Notes: generated by a model from the sequence alone, not told the origin. Numbered from the stretch's first letter, positions 1 to 7,047 are shown. The stretch is 7,323 nucleotides of DNA from DATKKK01 sp964354625 (GCA_964354625.1 CAYHAK010000067.1:1-7323), one strand, 5' to 3'. Numbers and translations: made by a program.

Positions 1-29
1 TATGTTTCGGATTCGGTTGCATAGTTAGG

Positions 30-37
30 TTTAAATT
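30..37 (+). promoter_or_regulatory. Candidate TATA box of the FAD oxidoreductase gene
   Basis: The sequence TTTAAATT lies in the AT-rich stretch before the first gene. Its centre would place transcription start near position 60, giving a leader of roughly 23 nt that contains the ribosome binding site at 70-75. The spacing fits an archaeal TATA/TSS geometry. No clear purine-rich BRE is seen just upstream, so the call rests on position and base composition only. Confidence 0.4.
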
Positions 38-69
38 CCATCTGGATTTTAACAAGTTAATCCCCTCTT

Positions 70-75
70 GGAGGA
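70..75 (+). promoter_or_regulatory. Ribosome binding site that selects the GTG start at 83
   Basis: GGAGGA is a strong Shine-Dalgarno match with 7 nt between it and the GTG codon at 83. An in-frame TTG at 68 also exists, but it overlaps this site and has no ribosome binding site of its own. The site therefore decides the start in favour of GTG 83. Confidence 0.7.
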
Positions 76-82
76 ATGGCTC

Positions 83-1369
83 GTGGCAGAATGCGATGTA
101 GTCGTGGTCGGTGCAGGCATCTTGGGCTTGGCCACGGCCTACCATCTCAAAAGCAGAAACCCCAAACTAGACATTTTGGTTGTTGACAAGCTGGGTGCAG
201 CAGGTCAAGGCAGCACCGCAAAAAGCGCAGCTGCCTTCCGCTGTCTCTTCCACTCTCGCACGAATTTTGCTATGGCTGATTCCTCAGCTGAATTCTACAA
301 GCATGTTCAAGACGATTTGCACGTTGATTTGAAGCTAAGGTGGGCTGGCTACCTGTGGATGTTTGATGAGGATGGCTACCGCAGGATGCTTCCGGTATTG
401 AAGGAATTGGCGGACAGAGGCTTCACGTACACAGAATATGACGAAAGCGACTTGGCGAGAAAGCTTGGCATGAACACCAACTTCGCAGGCGACGAAGAGG
501 CGCAGATGATGGGATTAGGCAACGTTCACAAAGGCATAGTGATCCCGAAGGCAGGTCTAATAGACGTTGATTCGCTGGTCAAGTTTTACGAGTCGGAGTT
601 TCTCAGACTTGGAGGCAAAATCCAATACGGCGCCGACGTGAAGGAAGTCCTCGTCGAGCCACGGCAGCCATTGGGGATGCCTGGCGAACCTTACTTCTGG
701 CAAGACTCTACGATAACTGGGGTAAGAACCATCAAGGGACTGATCAAGGCCAAGAAGACTATACTCGCGGCGGGAGCTTGGATGTCTCAGTTGTTAGACC
801 CTCTTGGGATCGAGTGTTTCATCAAGGCCAAGAAGAGGCAGGTCTTTTCAATTAAGGCGAAGACCGAAGCTCTAAGGAAGCTCCTCCTCTCAAGAGAGTT
901 TACTGATGCTGGGTGCCTGCCGTTTACGATTCTGCCGAAGCCTTCTGCCTACATCCGGCCTGCTCCTGAGGAAGACGCGCTGTGGCTAGCCTATGCTGAC
1001 GAGTTTCCAAGAGCCTTCAAGATCGAGGACAACCCCGAGCCTGAAGAGAACTACTACCGCTTCGGCCTGTATCAGGTCATGGTCAAGTATTTTCCGCAGC
1101 TAACAGATTGCCAGCCTTTTTCCGCCTTCGCAGGCCTCTACGAGATCAACACCATCGACGGCCAGCCTCTGATCTTCGAGGAAAACGGCCTAATTGTCGT
1201 AGGCGGTGCCAGCGGAAGCGGCATACTCAAAGCCGACGCAATAGGAAGAATCGCCGCGGCGCTCTACAACGGCGAAGAATATGTCATGCTCTATGGAGAC
1301 GGGAAATTCGGGGTCAGCGACTTGGGCTTGAAGAATCGAAATATCGAGCCTGAGAAGCTAGTGATCTAG
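83..1369 (+). CDS. FAD-dependent oxidoreductase, DAO (glycine/D-amino acid oxidase, DadA-like) family
   Basis: This 428-residue cytoplasmic flavoprotein has no signal peptide and no membrane segment. The N-terminal dinucleotide-binding fold is clear: a run of valines, then GAGILG (residues 10-15), and an acidic Asp35 at the end of the second strand, which would hold the FAD ribose. GSTAKSAAAFR (43-53) resembles the FAD-contact segment of sarcosine/dimethylglycine-oxidase relatives. A second FAD contact, TILAAGAWM, lies at 226-234. The C-terminal FAD domain shows the family pattern GLYEINTIDGQPLI (351-364), then VVGGASGSGI (372-381). Members oxidise C-N bonds of amino acids or N-methylated amines to an imine, which hydrolyses to a carbonyl compound; the substrate cannot be read here. 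The GTG start at 83 is chosen over TTG at 68 because GGAGGA stands 7 nt before it. The AOR gene follows 77 nt downstream on the same strand, suggesting a shared oxidative pathway. The family is secure; dehydrogenase versus oxidase activity is open, and in an anaerobe a dehydrogenase is more likely. Confidence 0.88.
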   Translation: MAECDVVVVGAGILGLATAYHLKSRNPKLDILVVDKLGAAGQGSTAKSAAAFRCLFHSRTNFAMADSSAEFYKHVQDDLHVDLKLRWAGYLWMFDEDGYRRMLPVLKELADRGFTYTEYDESDLARKLGMNTNFAGDEEAQMMGLGNVHKGIVIPKAGLIDVDSLVKFYESEFLRLGGKIQYGADVKEVLVEPRQPLGMPGEPYFWQDSTITGVRTIKGLIKAKKTILAAGAWMSQLLDPLGIECFIKAKKRQVFSIKAKTEALRKLLLSREFTDAGCLPFTILPKPSAYIRPAPEEDALWLAYADEFPRAFKIEDNPEPEENYYRFGLYQVMVKYFPQLTDCQPFSAFAGLYEINTIDGQPLIFEENGLIVVGGASGSGILKADAIGRIAAALYNGEEYVMLYGDGKFGVSDLGLKNRNIEPEKLVI

Positions 1370-1390
1370 ATACCGTCCACTGTCATTAGA

Positions 1391-1398
1391 TTTATTTA
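1391..1398 (+). promoter_or_regulatory. Possible TATA box of the AOR gene
   Basis: TTTATTTA lies in the 77-nt gap after the FAD oxidoreductase. It would start transcription near 1421 and give a leader of about 26 nt. Only a weak Shine-Dalgarno (GAGG at 1431-1434, 12 nt from the ATG) is present. The AOR gene could have its own promoter here, be read through from the gene upstream, or both. Confidence 0.3.
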
Positions 1399-1446
1399 CT
1401 TTCAGGCAGATATGACTATGTATCTGTTCTGAGGCTGGCTAAGAGT

Positions 1447-3279
1447 ATGTATGGCTGGACTGGTAAGCTTTTGCGTGTGAACCTAAGCAAGGGTAAGGCC
1501 GGGGTTGACCGTTACGGAGCAAGCCTTGCCAAAAACTATCTCGGCGGCAGAGGCTTCGCCGTAAAGATTCTATGGGACGAATTGGAACAAGGCGTTGATC
1601 CGCTGTCTCCCTTCAACAAACTCATCTTCGCCGCTGGTCCCCTGACCGGTTTTGCCTTGCCGAGCAGCGGTAAGCTGGTTGTGGCCGCGAAAAGCCCGTT
1701 GACAGGCAGCTACGGAGACGGAAGCATTGGGACGCAGGCTGCGGTTCAGATGCGCAAGGCTGGCTACGACGCAACCGTAATAGAGGGAAAGGCCGACAAG
1801 CCAACGGTCCTATTGGTTCACGATAGTTCTGTGGAATTTCTAGACGGCAAAGACCTGTGGGGCCTGAACTCCTTTGAAACCGAAAAGAAACTGCGAGTAC
1901 TTTACGGTCCTGCTGCCGGTGTCTTGTGCATAGGTCAGGGAGGAGAGAACCTCGTGTGTTTTGCGAACGTCGTGTCTCAAGAGGGCCGCGCAGGAGGAAG
2001 ACCTGGGATGGGAGCGGTCATGGGTTCAAAGAATCTCAAGGCTGTCGTTTTTATGGGCGCCAGCGACCTGCCTGCGGCCTATCCTAAGGAGATGAAGGAT
2101 CTGGGCGCAGAAGCCTACCGCGAAATCATGACCAAACCCAACTATGCCTTCTGGAAACGCCAGGGCACAATGAGCACCATCGAATGGAGCCATGAGAACA
2201 GCGTTCTTCCTACGTACAATTACAGCGAAGGCATTTTCGCAAAGGCCGACGCGATAGGCGGTTTCGCCATGGAAAAACTGAGGGTCGATCAACGCGGCTG
2301 CCCTCAGTGCAACATGACCTGCGGGAACATAGTCATAGACTCTGATCGCAAAAAGTCCGAGCTTGACTATGAAAACGTGGCGATGCTAGGTTCAAACATC
2401 GGGTTGGGTGACTTGAGGCAGGTGGCGGCGCTCAACAGGTTGGCGGACGAGTATGGCTTGGACGCCATTTCGCTGGGCAACGTGCTGGGTTTCGCTATGG
2501 AGGCTTCCGAGAAGAGGCTTATTGATGAGAGGATCTCTTGGGGCGAGTTCAGAGCAACCAAGGTCTTGATCGGGGATATCGCCCACAGGCGCGGCTTCAG
2601 AGGCAACCTGCTCGCTGAAGGCGTCCGGTCGGCATCCGAGAAGCTAGGCGGCAATTCGGGCCGCTGGGCGATGCACGTCAAAGGCCTTGAAGTCTCGGCC
2701 TACGACTGCCACACCACGCCAGGCATGGCACTAGCCTACGCAACCTCATCAATCGGTGCCCACCACAAAGACGCGTGGATCATCTCATGGGAAGTCAAGA
2801 CTGGAAGAGAAAACTATGGCATCGAAAAGGTCGAAAAAGTCATAGAGCTTCAGCGCATTCGTGCCGGGATTTTCGAGTCTCTGACGGTTTGCAGGCTTCC
2901 CTGGATCGAGGTTGGCTTCGAGCTTGAATGGTACACCAAGTTTCTGCATGCTGCCACAGGGTTGGATGCGACCCTGGACGGCCTGAAGCTGATTGCAGAC
3001 AGGATCTTCAACTTGACCCGAGCCTTCTGGATTCGTGAATTCGGCAAAAACTGGACCAGCGAAATGGATGTTCCCCCGGCAAGATGGTTCGAAGAACCGC
3101 TAACCAAAGGCTCCCTAAAGGGTTCCAGACTTGACCGAGCGAAATACGACGCTATGCTGCAGGCGTACTACATTAAGAGAGGCTGGGACGAACGAGGCAT
3201 CCCAAAGAAATCAACGCTGAAAAGGCTCGGGCTGGAGGATGCCGCCAAACAGCTGAGGAAAGTGAAGCTTTCCGAGTGA
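1447..3279 (+). CDS. Aldehyde:ferredoxin oxidoreductase (AOR) family tungstoenzyme
   Basis: The 610-residue product is close to the length of Pyrococcus furiosus AOR and aligns with it by motif over its full length. Family members oxidise aldehydes to carboxylates using a tungsten bis-pyranopterin and one [4Fe-4S] cluster, passing electrons to ferredoxin in the cytoplasm. The N-terminal domain (about 1-205) has the pterin-binding features YLGGRGF (31-37), AGPLTG and SPLTGSYGDGSIG, and ends in GRAGGRPGMGAVMGSKNLKA (180-199). The cluster ligands are Cys285-x2-Cys288-x3-Cys292 plus a distal Cys482. The first pterin motif is intact (Asp339-AISLGN). Glu309 and His440 (in GAHH) sit where the proposed catalytic Glu and His of AOR lie. 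The second pterin motif, usually DxxGLC, reads ESLTVC (477-482), so its Asp and Gly are replaced. The gene follows the FAD oxidoreductase and converges on proS. Family assignment is firm; the substrate is not known, and some relatives act on other aldehydes or reduce acids. Confidence 0.95.
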   Translation: MYGWTGKLLRVNLSKGKAGVDRYGASLAKNYLGGRGFAVKILWDELEQGVDPLSPFNKLIFAAGPLTGFALPSSGKLVVAAKSPLTGSYGDGSIGTQAAVQMRKAGYDATVIEGKADKPTVLLVHDSSVEFLDGKDLWGLNSFETEKKLRVLYGPAAGVLCIGQGGENLVCFANVVSQEGRAGGRPGMGAVMGSKNLKAVVFMGASDLPAAYPKEMKDLGAEAYREIMTKPNYAFWKRQGTMSTIEWSHENSVLPTYNYSEGIFAKADAIGGFAMEKLRVDQRGCPQCNMTCGNIVIDSDRKKSELDYENVAMLGSNIGLGDLRQVAALNRLADEYGLDAISLGNVLGFAMEASEKRLIDERISWGEFRATKVLIGDIAHRRGFRGNLLAEGVRSASEKLGGNSGRWAMHVKGLEVSAYDCHTTPGMALAYATSSIGAHHKDAWIISWEVKTGRENYGIEKVEKVIELQRIRAGIFESLTVCRLPWIEVGFELEWYTKFLHAATGLDATLDGLKLIADRIFNLTRAFWIREFGKNWTSEMDVPPARWFEEPLTKGSLKGSRLDRAKYDAMLQAYYIKRGWDERGIPKKSTLKRLGLEDAAKQLRKVKLSE

Positions 3280-3295
3280 GGCGTCTTTAGCGCGT

Positions 3296-3343
3296 GCTAT
3301 TCTTTCCAAGGAGGAAATGATAGAGGCTTGGTTGTGCGATAGC
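3296..3343. terminator. Weak inverted-repeat structure between convergent genes
   Basis: The short convergent gap between the AOR gene and proS contains two nested complementary arms: GCTAT (3296-3300) with ATAGC (3339-3343), and CCAAG (3306-3310) with CTTGG (3327-3331). They could form an imperfect hairpin on either strand and end both transcripts. No strong T-tract follows on either side, and archaeal terminators depend mainly on T-tracts, so this is only a candidate. Confidence 0.2.
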
Positions 3344-3347
3344 CTGC

Positions 3348-4790
3348 TCAGTGAGATTTGGCGAAGTACACTACTTCCTTTGCTTCGTGGCCGCAGTGCA
3401 TACATTTCGCGGAAGGCTTCTCTCTCTCGAAGGGCACGATTCTGATCGTTGCTCCTGTTTCGTCTTTGATCTTCTCTTCGCATGCTGATTGGCCGCACCA
3501 CGAGGCTCTGAAAAAGCCGCCCTTGTCTTTCAAGACTGTCTTGAACTCCTCGTACGTGCTAACGGTGACTGTTTCTTCCTGCAGGATTTTCTTGGCCTTG
3601 CTGAAGAGGCTGTTCTGGATCGCCTCAAGCAGTTTCACAACAGCATCCGCTATTTCCTCATCTTTCACAGCAGTCTTTTCGCGGGTGTCCCGTCTGACCA
3701 ACATTGCCTGTCTCTGCTTGAGGTCTCGTGGACCAATCTCGATTCTTATGGGCACGCCTTTGAGTTCCCACTCGTTGAATTTCCAGCCTGGCGTGTATTC
3801 GGGTCTGTCGTCTAGGACAACTGCTATGCCGATTTCCGTTAGCTTTTCGTGGATTTCTTTGGTTTTGGTTTTGATGGCTTCGGCTTCGGTGCCCTTGTAG
3901 GGGATTGGCACTATCACGACTTGGACAGGCGCAATTTTCGGAGGTAACACTAGCCCTTTGTCGTCGCCGTGCACCATGACGAGTGCGCCTATCACGCGCG
4001 TGGAGAAGCCCCATGAGGTCTGCCAGACATGCTGTTCCTTCTCGTTTTGGTCGAGGAACTTGATGTCGAAGACCTTTGAGAAGTTCTGGCCCAGCTGGTG
4101 CGAGGTTCCCATCTGCAAGGCCTTTCCATCAGGCATCATCGCCTCAAGCGCAGTCGTATACAATGCCCCTGCGAATTTCTCCATTTCCGTCTTTTTTCCC
4201 GCGAGCACTGGGACTGCTAGGTAGGTTTCCATCACGTCCCTGTATGCGTCGAGGATTTCCATCACTTCCCGGTCAGCTTCTTCTTTCGTGGCATGCGCCG
4301 TGTGGCCTTCCTGCCAGAGGAATTCGCGGGTTCTGAGGAACAGCTTGGTGGCCTTGGTTTCCCATCTTACGACGCTGCACCACTGGTTCAGCTTGATCGG
4401 CAGGTCTCGCCAGCTTCTGATCCACTTCGCGTACGTGGCGTAGATGATGGTTTCTGATGTGGGCCTTATGGCCAGTTTCTCTTCAAGAGGCGTGTCGCCG
4501 CCCATGGTGACCCAGGCCACTTCGGGCACGAAGCCCTCGAAGTGTTTGGCCTCGCTTTTCAGGAAGCTTTCCGGTATGAAAAGCGGAAAGTACACATTTC
4601 TGTGGCCTGTTTGCTTTATTTTCTGGTTAAAGATTTCCTGGATTTTTTCCCAGATGGCGTACGAGTGTTCCCTGAAGATCATGCAGCCCTTGACAGGCGC
4701 ATAGTCAGCCAGCTCAGATTTGAGAACGACTTGCGTGTACCATTCTGAGAAGTCCTCAGATTTTTTGACGGTTATTCCCGTGTCTGACAT
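3348..4790 (-). CDS. proS: Prolyl-tRNA synthetase, archaeal/eukaryotic type
   Basis: The 480-residue cytoplasmic enzyme charges tRNA-Pro with proline using ATP. It is a class II synthetase without the bacterial editing insertion. Visible catalytic elements are RPTSET (109-114, the proline-binding T-x-E loop), motif 2 around Arg142-Trp-Glu144 with the following RTREFLWQEGHTAH segment (153-166), LQMGTSHQLGQNFS (225-238), and motif 3 with Arg265 in GFSTRVIGAL. The anticodon-binding domain follows from about residue 285. The C-terminal zinc domain keeps four cysteines, Cys432, Cys437, Cys463 and Cys466 (spacing x4, x25, x2), as in Thermus thermophilus ProRS. In this class the chain normally ends in Tyr, whose carboxylate reaches the active site; here it ends in His480. 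The ATG start is preceded by GGAG with 9 nt spacing and fits the usual N-terminus. The gene is divergent from apgM and convergent with the AOR gene, so it is probably transcribed alone. Confidence 0.97.
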   Translation of the reverse strand: MSDTGITVKKSEDFSEWYTQVVLKSELADYAPVKGCMIFREHSYAIWEKIQEIFNQKIKQTGHRNVYFPLFIPESFLKSEAKHFEGFVPEVAWVTMGGDTPLEEKLAIRPTSETIIYATYAKWIRSWRDLPIKLNQWCSVVRWETKATKLFLRTREFLWQEGHTAHATKEEADREVMEILDAYRDVMETYLAVPVLAGKKTEMEKFAGALYTTALEAMMPDGKALQMGTSHQLGQNFSKVFDIKFLDQNEKEQHVWQTSWGFSTRVIGALVMVHGDDKGLVLPPKIAPVQVVIVPIPYKGTEAEAIKTKTKEIHEKLTEIGIAVVLDDRPEYTPGWKFNEWELKGVPIRIEIGPRDLKQRQAMLVRRDTREKTAVKDEEIADAVVKLLEAIQNSLFSKAKKILQEETVTVSTYEEFKTVLKDKGGFFRASWCGQSACEEKIKDETGATIRIVPFEREKPSAKCMHCGHEAKEVVYFAKSH

Positions 4791-4799
4791 TTCTTATCT

Positions 4800-4803
4800 C
4801 TCC
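4800..4803 (-). promoter_or_regulatory. Ribosome binding site of proS
   Basis: On the minus strand GGAG stands 9 nt before the ATG of proS. It supports this start, although the predicted transcript would begin close to it, so the leader would be very short. Confidence 0.4.
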
Positions 4804-4822
4804 AGATGTTCGATGGTGGTTG

Positions 4823-4830
4823 AATATAAT
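4823..4830 (-). promoter_or_regulatory. Candidate TATA box of proS
   Basis: On the minus strand ATTATATT is the most AT-rich element in the divergent proS/apgM gap. Its centre lies about 36 nt before the ATG, predicting transcription start roughly 10-13 nt before the start codon. The geometry fits an archaeal promoter with a short leader. BRE match is poor. Confidence 0.5.
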
Positions 4831-5010
4831 GGTAGCGAAAAACTAATCATAATGTGGGCTAAGTGTCGTGAGAATTTAGCAACGAGGAACGCAATGCCCC
4901 ATTGTCAACCACTTGCAGTGAAAGTGCCAGGGGAGGCTATTAAGCGTTATTCTGTTGCCTCAACGTTAGGTTCTAATTGCAGAGTGCGCAAGTGTTTTAA
5001 CTGCTCCCGC

Positions 5011-5019
5011 TCTAAACTT
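5011..5019 (+). promoter_or_regulatory. Weak promoter candidate for apgM
   Basis: TCTAAACTT is centred about 28 nt before the apgM ATG, the distance expected for a leaderless archaeal transcript. A second candidate, GTTTTAAC at 4994-5001, would instead give a leader of about 19 nt. Neither is a strong TATA box. No convincing Shine-Dalgarno precedes the ATG at 5043, which favours the leaderless reading. Confidence 0.25.
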
Positions 5020-5042
5020 GTTTTGTTCACCATTCGCAGGCA

Positions 5043-6299
5043 ATGGCGTGGTTTGGTTTGAAGGCCGTTTTGGTTATCGGGGATGGAATGGCAGACAGGC
5101 CGATCAAGGAACTTGGTTGGAAAACGCCGCTGGAAGCGGCAAACAAGCCCTCTTTGAATCGGCTGGCACAAACCGGAATCTGCGGTATACTTGATCCGAT
5201 CTCGCCCGGTGTTCCTCCGGGCAGTGACACGGCAACGCTTGCACTGTTGGGTTATGACGCTTTGAAGGTCTACTCTGGGAGAGGCGCCTTGGAGGCTTCG
5301 GGTTCAGGCGTGAAGGTTCTGCCCGGCGACGTCGCCTTCAGATGCAACTTCGCCGCCGTCAACGAAAACATGATCATCACGGACAGACGCGCAGGAAGAA
5401 TCGCAAACGAGGACGCAGCCAAACTCGCAGAAAGCCTCAACAAAGTCAAACTCAAAAGAGCCTCAAAGGCCAGGTTCCACTTCAGAAGCACCATACAGCA
5501 TCGCGCAGTCCTGATTATCCGCGGACCCAAACTGTCAACGGCCGTAAGCGATTCGGACCCAAGCGTAGTTGGGGAGAAGGCGGCAGAAGTGAAGCCTCTG
5601 GACAACAGCTCCGAGGCCAAGCTGACAGCGAAGATCGTTAACGAGCTTTCACACGATTTTCACCAAGTTCTGAGGAACCATCCCGTCAACCAAGATAGGA
5701 TCAAGCACAAACTGCCACCAGCCAACATGGTTTTGCTCCGCGGCGTAGGCACCATACCCAACATCAAGCCCATTTCCCAAACATACGACGTCAAAGCCGT
5801 AGGCATCGCCGCTACGCCACTTGTCAGAGGCGTATGCAAAGCCGTGGGTATGAAGGTGTTGGAAGTTAAGGGCGCTACGGGTACGCCTCAGACTGACTAC
5901 GTGGCCAAGGCGCGTGCCACAGTTCATGCTCTGAAAAGCTGTGACTTTGTGCTCTTGCACGTGAAGGCGACCGACGTTGCCAGCCACGACGGGAACCCGA
6001 AACAGAAGGTCGAAGTCATCGGAAAAATCGACAGCATGCTGGGCTACCTTCTTGACCACGTTGACCCAAACGATACATACGTGGCTGTTACGGCTGACCA
6101 CACGACCTCGTGCCTCACCGGGAACCACGAAGGCGACCCTGTACCCATATCCATCACAGGCCCATACGTCCGTTTCGACAAGGTCAAGGAGTATGACGAA
6201 CGATCCTGCGCCGAAGGCGGGCTCGGCCGCATAAGAGGCATGGACCTGATGCCCATACTGATGAACCTAATCGGCAAAGCCAGCAAATTCGGAGCCTAG
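5043..6299 (+). CDS. apgM: 2,3-bisphosphoglycerate-independent phosphoglycerate mutase, archaeal type
   Basis: The 418-residue cytoplasmic enzyme interconverts 3- and 2-phosphoglycerate in glycolysis and gluconeogenesis. It belongs to the alkaline phosphatase superfamily, in the archaeal branch (COG3635). VIGDGMADRP (11-20) carries the metal ligand Asp14. PGSDTA (59-64) carries the phosphorylated nucleophile Ser61. The other metal ligands are visible as Asp311 and His315 (TDVASHDGN), Asp352-His353 (TADH) and His362 (NHEGDPVPI). RCNFAAV and DRRAGRI (114-120) are family hallmarks, and the chain ends in SKFGA, as in Pyrococcus homologues. Length is normal and all catalytic residues are present. 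The ATG at 5043 gives a six-residue extension before KAVLVIGDG; an in-frame TTG at 5058 would give a start right at that strand, but neither has a clear ribosome binding site. The gene is divergent from proS and convergent with the cyclophilin gene, so it is probably monocistronic. Confidence 0.96.
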   Translation: MAWFGLKAVLVIGDGMADRPIKELGWKTPLEAANKPSLNRLAQTGICGILDPISPGVPPGSDTATLALLGYDALKVYSGRGALEASGSGVKVLPGDVAFRCNFAAVNENMIITDRRAGRIANEDAAKLAESLNKVKLKRASKARFHFRSTIQHRAVLIIRGPKLSTAVSDSDPSVVGEKAAEVKPLDNSSEAKLTAKIVNELSHDFHQVLRNHPVNQDRIKHKLPPANMVLLRGVGTIPNIKPISQTYDVKAVGIAATPLVRGVCKAVGMKVLEVKGATGTPQTDYVAKARATVHALKSCDFVLLHVKATDVASHDGNPKQKVEVIGKIDSMLGYLLDHVDPNDTYVAVTADHTTSCLTGNHEGDPVPISITGPYVRFDKVKEYDERSCAEGGLGRIRGMDLMPILMNLIGKASKFGA

Positions 6300-6436
6300 G
6301 CCTTCGTCATCACGCGCATCTTTCGGGGCATCCACGAAACACTTGTACTCTCGTATGCACTCGACTGTTGCCGAAACCTTTAGAAGGCATCTGTAGTTGC
6401 GTGGCTGGAGTTGGTTTTAGGCCTGTGTCCCTGTTT

Positions 6437-7015
6437 CTACCCTATTATTTCTGCCTTGATTATTCTTACGTCATGCTGTGGCTTCTCTGTGCCCTGAACC
6501 AGAGGCACTCTGCTGATCGCCATGACAACGTCCATTCCTTCTACTATCGTGCCGAAGACCGGGTGCTTCGTGTCAAGGGCGGCGTTGTTGTTGGCGAGGT
6601 TGATGAAGAATTGGCTGCTTCCAGTGTTCGCGCCTGCGTTTGCCATGGCCACGGTGCTGTTGTCGTTTCTGTTGTTGGCCACGAACTCGTCAGGTATCGC
6701 CCTTATACTCGGATCTCCATACCCAGTTCCTGTGGGATCTCCTCCCTGAATCACGAAACCGGGAACCACTCTGTGAAAGGTGACGTTATCATATGTTCCC
6801 ATTCGGGTGAGGTTCAGAAAATTCGCTTTCGTGATAGGCACATCGTCGAACAGCAGGATCGTGATGTTTCCCATGGTTGTCATGAGGCGAACCTTGGTGG
6901 TGCCTGTTCTCGGAGGCTTGTAGCCCAAGCTGTAAACAACTAACACCGCAACGACAATAATGCCGATCAATATCAATATTGAATTTCGATGCTTGCTGAA
7001 TCCACGCTTTGGCAT
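6437..7015 (-). CDS. Cyclophilin-type peptidyl-prolyl cis-trans isomerase, membrane-anchored
   Basis: The 192-residue product has a basic N-terminus (residues 2-10 hold two Lys and two Arg), one hydrophobic helix (about 13-30) without a lipobox Cys, and a cyclophilin domain (about 40-192). It is likely an extracytoplasmic foldase tethered by a signal anchor. Catalytic residues comparable to human CypA are Arg82, Phe87 and Gln90 in FHRVVPGFVIQGGD, then Phe137 in SQFFI, Leu147 and His151. The CypA Trp121 position is Ala146, as in many prokaryotic cyclophilins with weak cyclosporin binding. The ATG at 7015 is chosen: an upstream in-frame GTG at 7057 would add 14 residues, but these codons are the TATA box at 7037-7047. 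The gene lies 76 nt after the ATP-NAD kinase-like gene on the same strand and converges on apgM. Family and topology are well supported; client proteins are unknown. Confidence 0.94.
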   Translation of the reverse strand: MPKRGFSKHRNSILILIGIIVVAVLVVYSLGYKPPRTGTTKVRLMTTMGNITILLFDDVPITKANFLNLTRMGTYDNVTFHRVVPGFVIQGGDPTGTGYGDPSIRAIPDEFVANNRNDNSTVAMANAGANTGSSQFFINLANNNAALDTKHPVFGTIVEGMDVVMAISRVPLVQGTEKPQHDVRIIKAEIIG

Positions 7016-7036
7016 GAAGAATACCGATTTTCCAAG

Positions 7037-7047
7037 AAATATATAAA
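7037..7047 (-). promoter_or_regulatory. Strong TATA box giving a leaderless cyclophilin transcript
   Basis: On the minus strand TTTATATATTT is the best TATA box in the window. Its upstream eight bases are centred about 28 nt before the ATG at 7015, so transcription should start within a few bases of the start codon. No Shine-Dalgarno is present between the box and the ATG, consistent with leaderless translation. It also argues that the gene has its own promoter and does not depend on the kinase-like gene upstream. Confidence 0.7.

Noticed and set aside
68..82. TTG start at 68 for the FAD oxidoreductase, adding five residues
   Set aside because: The strong GGAGGA at 70-75 lies inside this extension and is correctly spaced for GTG 83.
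1412..1432. Tiny upstream frame (ATG ACT ATG TAT CTG TTC TGA) before the AOR gene
   Set aside because: The predicted transcription start (about 1421) falls inside it, there is no ribosome binding site, and such short frames are common by chance.
3308..3442. GGAGG followed by ATG at 3317 and a short + strand frame
   Set aside because: The spacing of two bases is too short, most of the frame is antisense to proS, and the peptide shows no recognisable features.
3358..3900. 180-codon + strand frame opposite proS
   Set aside because: It lies wholly antisense to a well-conserved synthetase; its low-complexity Ser-rich translation reflects the complementary codon pattern.
4967..4980. GGTTCTAATT resembling a tRNA T-loop
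   Set aside because: There is no pairing T-stem, no acceptor stem and no D-arm sequence at the right distance.
4910..4994. Complementary 7-mers CACTTGC and GCAAGTG in the proS/apgM gap
   Set aside because: They are 71 nt apart with no extended pairing; a 7-bp match is expected by chance in a gap of this size.
4813..5061. Open + strand frame across the proS/apgM gap, about 82 residues with several Cys
   Set aside because: It has no ribosome binding site, sits across the proS promoter and overlaps the start of apgM; no domain is recognisable.
5649..6128. 159-codon - strand frame opposite apgM
   Set aside because: It is antisense to conserved catalytic segments of the mutase and has no start signals.
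6368..6943. 191-codon + strand frame opposite the cyclophilin gene
   Set aside because: It starts at TTG without a ribosome binding site, and the opposite strand encodes a clear cyclophilin with all motifs.
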